In this document: positions 61,301 to 64,000 of the stretch, piece by piece
How positions within the stretch are numbered: position 1 is the stretch's first letter
How the letters are laid out: the number at the start of each line of letters is the position of its first letter
Assembly: GCA_030248195.1 (NCBI GenBank)
Contig: JASAND010018114.1
Location: forward strand, 1-64,000
Length of the DNA: 64,000 nucleotides
Origin: Trissonchulus latispiculum
Taxonomy: Eukaryota > Nematoda > Enoplea > Enoplida > Ironidae
Direction: 5' to 3'
The notes under the pieces: model-generated
What the model was told of the DNA's origin: nothing
The model's input: only the letters and a program-made list of their open reading frames with translations
Databases searched by the model: none
Position numbers and translations under genes: made by a program

Positions 61301-62609
61301 TCAGGATGTCACTGGCACGGTAGACACCAACGGCATCCGGGGAGGGTGCATGTTTTAGCCGTTCCGTCAGGAGGCTCTTAAATTTGGGCCAGTTGGCTTT
61401 GGCGTAGTTGAACCTCTTCCTAGTTCGATTTGTAGATGCCGGGGTGCGTCGGTTGACAACAGCCAAAATGGGTAGGTGGTCAGATAGAGAGTCTTCCACT
61501 ACTCTCCAGCTGCAGAGGGGATGGATAGCCGAATGGACGAGGGTCAGGTCTGGAGCAGTACCACTTTCTGCCGCAGTTACCCCCGGCCGAGTCAACGTGC
61601 CATCGTTGAGGGGTGTGAGCGATTCTTCCACCAGCCATTCGTCGACTTGGTCGCCCAGGTCGTCTCCTTGGCGGCCCGGTTCCCACGTAGGGGAGTGTGC
61701 ATTTAGGTCGCCTGCAATAATCACGTTTCGGCCAGTTGGAAGGTGGCTGGGGTCGAAGTTCTGGGTTCTGGCTTCCTGGACCTGGCGTTGAATAGGTGGG
61801 ACATACACATTGACCACTGTAAGGTCGCCGTCGTTTAGATGCAGCGTCACTGCAAGGGCGTCAGTGGATCTGTCGTTGGGGTGGGTCAATGGTTCCAGGA
61901 TTCTCGAATGTTTGATTCCCAGTTTAATCGCCGTTAGCACGCCCCCGCCCTTGGTAGGGGCATTAGTCGTCCGTCCCTGTCTTCGGTTCTGGTACTCGAC
62001 TGAATAACCGGGGATTTTGGGTGGAGCCGTGGCGTCAGTGAAATGGGTTTCCTGGATAACTGCAATGTCAATGTCCAGTTCTGACAGGGTTTTGACCACC
62101 CAGGGTAACTTTGACCTTAGGCCGCCCGAGTTCCACTGCCACAGCCGCAGGCCAGAGGGTATATGTACAGCAGGGGGGCCAGGGGGCGGAGGGAGAGAAG
62201 GGCCCGGGGTGGATTGGGCGGGTGGCGAGGGGCGAGGCATGGGCCTGACCGGTGGGGGTGGGGTCGGGGCGCGGTTTACTGGGAGGAATTGATTCGGATT
62301 TGGGGCGGGCCCACAGATGGGGCATCGCCAGGCCGAGGTATAGTCCCTGAGGTTTGATAGTCCCGAACACTTGAGGTGGGTCCAACCCCCACATAGGGAG
62401 CACCTGACACAGTTCGATTTTGCGTTCTGCCCACAGACTGGGCAGGGCCATTTTGGGGCTGGCTTTGGGGGACCCGGATTGGTTTCGATATCTCCAGCCT
62501 TAAGCAGCAAGAGACTCCAGTAGGCTGGATTGCCGGAGCCTCCACTGAAAAACCCGTACACCAAAACAGTCCAAATAGGGTGACCTCCGACTGAGGAGAA
62601 GGGCTCCAT
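58356..62609 (-). CDS. Non-LTR retrotransposon polyprotein: 2A-like motif, PHD-like zinc finger, APE endonuclease, reverse transcriptase, RNase H
   Basis: The frame is open from 62693, but the first ATG is at 62609 (about 1417 residues). Order: a 2A-like motif (AGDIETNPGP, at 62469-62492); a Cys/His-rich PHD-like domain (CPVCG, CVRCSLCGGWTHLKCSG, CPICG); an apurinic-type endonuclease (IAVIQETHFT, VIIAGDLNAHSP, SDHLPIL); reverse transcriptase (SPGPDEISNEMI, SSYRPVSLTSSIAKLMERLV, GVPQGAVLSPTLFIVFIND, YADD at 60072-60083); RNase H (TIWTDGSVQ, YRAEMVAIHQGLLWA, LCTDSQSAI, WVPSHVGLRGNDLAD); and a terminal Cys/His patch (CPNCPDLEETLSHLLLHCPS). The 2A motif directs ribosome skipping in many elements of this kind, here freeing a short leader peptide. 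RNase H after the reverse transcriptase suggests the I-like group; the clade is unassigned. No breaks are seen. Confidence 0.95.
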   Translation of the reverse strand: MEPFSSVGGHPIWTVLVYGFFSGGSGNPAYWSLLLLKAGDIETNPGPPKPAPKWPCPVCGQNAKSNCVRCSLCGGWTHLKCSGLSNLRDYTSAWRCPICGPAPNPNQFLPVNRAPTPPPPVRPMPRPSPPAQSTPGPSLPPPPGPPAVHIPSGLRLWQWNSGGLRSKLPWVVKTLSELDIDIAVIQETHFTDATAPPKIPGYSVEYQNRRQGRTTNAPTKGGGVLTAIKLGIKHSRILEPLTHPNDRSTDALAVTLHLNDGDLTVVNVYVPPIQRQVQEARTQNFDPSHLPTGRNVIIAGDLNAHSPTWEPGRQGDDLGDQVDEWLVEESLTPLNDGTLTRPGVTAAESGTAPDLTLVHSAIHPLCSWRVVEDSLSDHLPILAVVNRRTPASTNRTRKRFNYAKANWPKFKSLLTERLKHAPSPDAVGVYRASDILNQAILNAARRSIPIQKPGTLVPWWCPEAEAAVKRCREARRRAEIDPALKPELTQRRREAVELISRLKRQSWQDFASSLSVRTDPKKVWNTIHRLDGKKAAGTQDCTMEYGGKILATDQQKAKAFTKEYAKVSYVKLLRSDRNMMTENRRALNKCCDCEANQSSIWCNAYTMLELEQAISQLKKNKSPGPDEISNEMIMNLPAEGRAYLLALFNASWKTKKIPHSWKKACIIPILKKGKPTSAISSYRPVSLTSSIAKLMERLVQARLQYHLESTGALDPRQAGFRSLRGTEDQIAKMIQSIVDGFQHRPAKRTVLALIDFARAFDTVLRPALLVKLRSCGVPVCCSKWIHEFLSDRKGSVRYNGSSARQKIFWQGVPQGAVLSPTLFIVFINDILHQLPADVEASIYADDLALWCSDPDIKVAERKLQDALRTIEDWSKKWRLYLNVDKCQSCIFTTQNSQSKYVPNLTLHGRTLPHDPNPTFLGITFDWKLNFGQHIRGLKDRCRSRLAVLGAVSHRSWGPCKEDLRTLYISYIRALLEYGMGSWYSSTPSSWREKLECIQNSAARRITGCLQSTPTQYLNLEANLPQLNLRAEELTAINYQKAIRLPADNPRRNSTNADVRQRLKTQGSWRVEGRQLAERYGLNDMHPEMLVLPGTAGPYIRDANVRFNDKLIRDCSPKNSWIPEELKANAIETLSLLPTPKITIWTDGSVQDSFRNGGSGAVITDSKGSTLATTRQPAGLFCSSYRAEMVAIHQGLLWAKQNLTGGGTIHLCTDSQSAIRSLRAGPLTQHLRIASQIWTLIKDLSDSGHFLIFQWVPSHVGLRGNDLADSAAKEASTHPQTGVPTDFTTAKAAVKRSVREKRLNQSRMADTEQIFVGAKPVDPHLETGLTRRERVILSQLRCKGHSLLLRAYRHRIGLADSPNCPNCPDLEETLSHLLLHCPSKQTARERWFGPGPSLEVLSGCPPKVIGFLRDVGRL
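62469..62492 (-). promoter_or_regulatory. 2A-like ribosome-skipping motif (DIETNPGP)
   Basis: The D-x-E-x-N-P-G-P signature is complete and preceded by a Leu-rich stretch (YWSLLLLKAG), as in active 2A peptides. Known in several non-LTR retrotransposon lineages of invertebrates. It acts during translation, separating the N-terminal leader from the enzyme. Confidence 0.9.
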
Positions 62610-62713
62610 CCGTGGAGCCAGGGGGGTGTGAGAGCCATTCGTTGCCACCAGGGGGGGATCCAGGGTGGGTTCTGCCCGGCCACCAGACTGCAAGGCGCTC
62701 TCGGGACCAGGAA

Positions 62714-63165
62714 ATGGGTCGGATCACCAAAGCAACACCACCAGTGAATTCCCCATGCCCAATAACCTTTGTATGCAAAATTTCAGCCTTCCAACTATCT
62801 CCAGTAGCTTGAACCAGGAACTGGTTCAATTTTGAACCAGTTGAACCAGATCTGGCCAGCCATGGGTCGGATCACCAAAGTTACACCACCACTGAATTCC
62901 CCATGCCTAATAACCTTTGTATGCAAAATTTCAGCCTTCCAACTGTCTCCAGTAGCTTGAACCAGGAACTGGTTCAATTTTGAACCAGTTGAACCAGATC
63001 TGGCCAGCCATGGGTCGGATCACCAAAATAACACCACCAGTGAATTCCCCATGCCCAATAACCTTTGTATGCAAATTTCAGCCTTCTAGCTACATCCAGT
63101 AGCTTGAACCAGGAACTGGTTCAACTTTGAACCAGTTGAACCAGATGAACCAGGCGAGATACGGT
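62714..63165. repeat. 148-bp satellite, right block (about three copies)
   Basis: Continuation of the left block after the retrotransposon; unit starts at 62746, 62894 and 63042. The last copy is truncated at about 63165. Confidence 0.92.
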
Positions 63166-64000
63166 GTCGGCACATCGTGTTCAGCGACCCCGATTTACTA
63201 TATATTGGTACCACACCACCCCAAGGCCGAAAAACGCTGTTTTTGCCCGTTTTTAGACTATTTTCAAATTTTCGGACTTGGAAATTTTTCAGCTTGAAGG
63301 TGTCCAAAAACGCTATTTTTTCCATTTTTGACCATCTATAAAAATCGAACCAGATCGAAATTCGGAAAAAAAACATAAACTTGCTAAGTACCATTGCCTA
63401 GATATTCAAAAAATAGTATAGAAAAATTTTTCCTATGGGCCGTTCGAAAAATCGAGTTAACACAAAATTGACAAAAATCATGCTGAATACAGAGAAAAAA
63501 ACCCACTTTTAAGAGAAAGTCGATTTTTTCAAAGTTCATTTTTACCGGGCAAGTTTGGTGTCATTCGAAAGCTCTTGGCCTGGAGATTTCAAAAATGTAA
63601 ATATTAGCTCTAAATTCCTTCCCGTTAATTAGTTATGCCTAATTAGCACTTTTCAAAATCCGCAAAGTGCCTTTATAGCTCATATTATGGGGGGCTCTCC
63701 GAGCTCCCCCATGATAACTATATTTATCATCTTTCGCGTGTTACAGAAGAAATACAAAACATAATTGCTTGCTTAGACTTTATAAACGATATTTCAATGT
63801 TCTGAACGTTAAATATTTGTGTTGAAGACGTCTTTTTGCGCTAAAATGGGGGTCTGGTGGGCGGAGGTTGAGAATTTTTTGAAAAATGTGAAATTTTTGG
63901 TCTGAAATTCTTCAAAACATTTACTTTTTGACAGCATATTTTATTCCAATTTCTTGAATTTGGAAGCATAATTTCGTAGAAAAATATGCCTATACAGTCC
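63166..64000. other. No supported gene
   Basis: AT-rich sequence with T and A runs; a small hairpin (ggggggctctccgagctccccc) at 63689-63710 is the only structure noted. Confidence 0.5.

Larger units (their letters stand above)
58301..62713 (-). mobile_element. Full-length non-LTR retrotransposon inserted in the satellite
   Basis: 4413 bp. The satellite sequence atgggtcggatc is duplicated at 58289-58300 and 62714-62725, giving a 12-bp target duplication. The 3' end (at left) carries a GAA-rich tail (ttcttcttctttcttcc on plus). The 5' leader is very short, about 20 bp before the open frame. An open coding region and a perfect target duplication suggest a recent insertion. Confidence 0.92.

Noticed and set aside
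58259..62357. Plus-strand frames opposite the retrotransposon
   Set aside because: Shadows of the minus-strand polyprotein.

Overview
The window is eukaryotic and almost certainly from an invertebrate animal genome. It holds eight correctly phased, GT-AG-spliced exons of one host gene, the C-terminal third of VPS16 (minus strand, 52717-56667). Nearly everything else is mobile DNA. I cannot name the species.

The core is two large Polinton/Maverick-type (adintovirus-like) integrated DNA elements side by side. Element B (14824-35055, about 20.2 kb, genes mostly on plus) has AGTAGT-starting terminal inverted repeats and a near-perfect 6-bp target duplication (ACCAGT/ATCAGT). Element A (35828-51465, 15.6 kb, genes mostly on minus) has 212-bp AGTAGT terminal repeats. 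Both carry protein-primed family B DNA polymerase, chromodomain integrase, A32/FtsK-like packaging ATPase, F54H12.2-like capsid protein, a conserved putative core protein and a related membrane protein with a Cys-rich ectodomain. A also has an adenain-like protease and two paralogous minor-capsid-like proteins. A's polymerase, capsid, protease and integrase are open; its ATPase region is damaged, apparently by homopolymer sequence error. B is decayed, with stops, frameshifts and fold-back insertions.

The most unusual content is accessory. Both elements encode a two-repeat TATA-binding-protein-like gene (A 47495-47998, B 29021-29536). B carries a NADAR-family gene split by a fold-back element, a C2H2 finger fused to its packaging ATPase, a spliced RING-finger gene, a spliced small gene of unknown role, a possible Bcl-2 BH1 fragment, and a polymerase gene with N-terminal C2H2 fingers interrupted by apparent spliceosomal introns. 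A carries a spliced CARD-like gene. This suggests viruses using host splicing, their own general transcription factor and apoptosis/ubiquitin/ADP-ribose modules.

Other layout: 1-3634, a giant imperfect hairpin carrying degraded zinc-finger and polymerase N-terminal sequence; 3650-4500, tandem repeats; 5182-6370, a TTAA-flanked fold-back element; 9640-10500, relics of a third Polinton (capsid and core genes); 11615-12290, a 5'-truncated non-LTR retrotransposon; 13476-14303, four 206-bp tandem copies; 15413-16569, a hAT-like insertion in B's left terminal repeat, with the empty site preserved in the right repeat; 33640-34688, five 209-bp tandem copies; 56946-57672, another fold-back; 57737-63165, a 148-bp satellite interrupted by a complete non-LTR retrotransposon (58301-62713) with a 12-bp target duplication and a 2A-like peptide motif.
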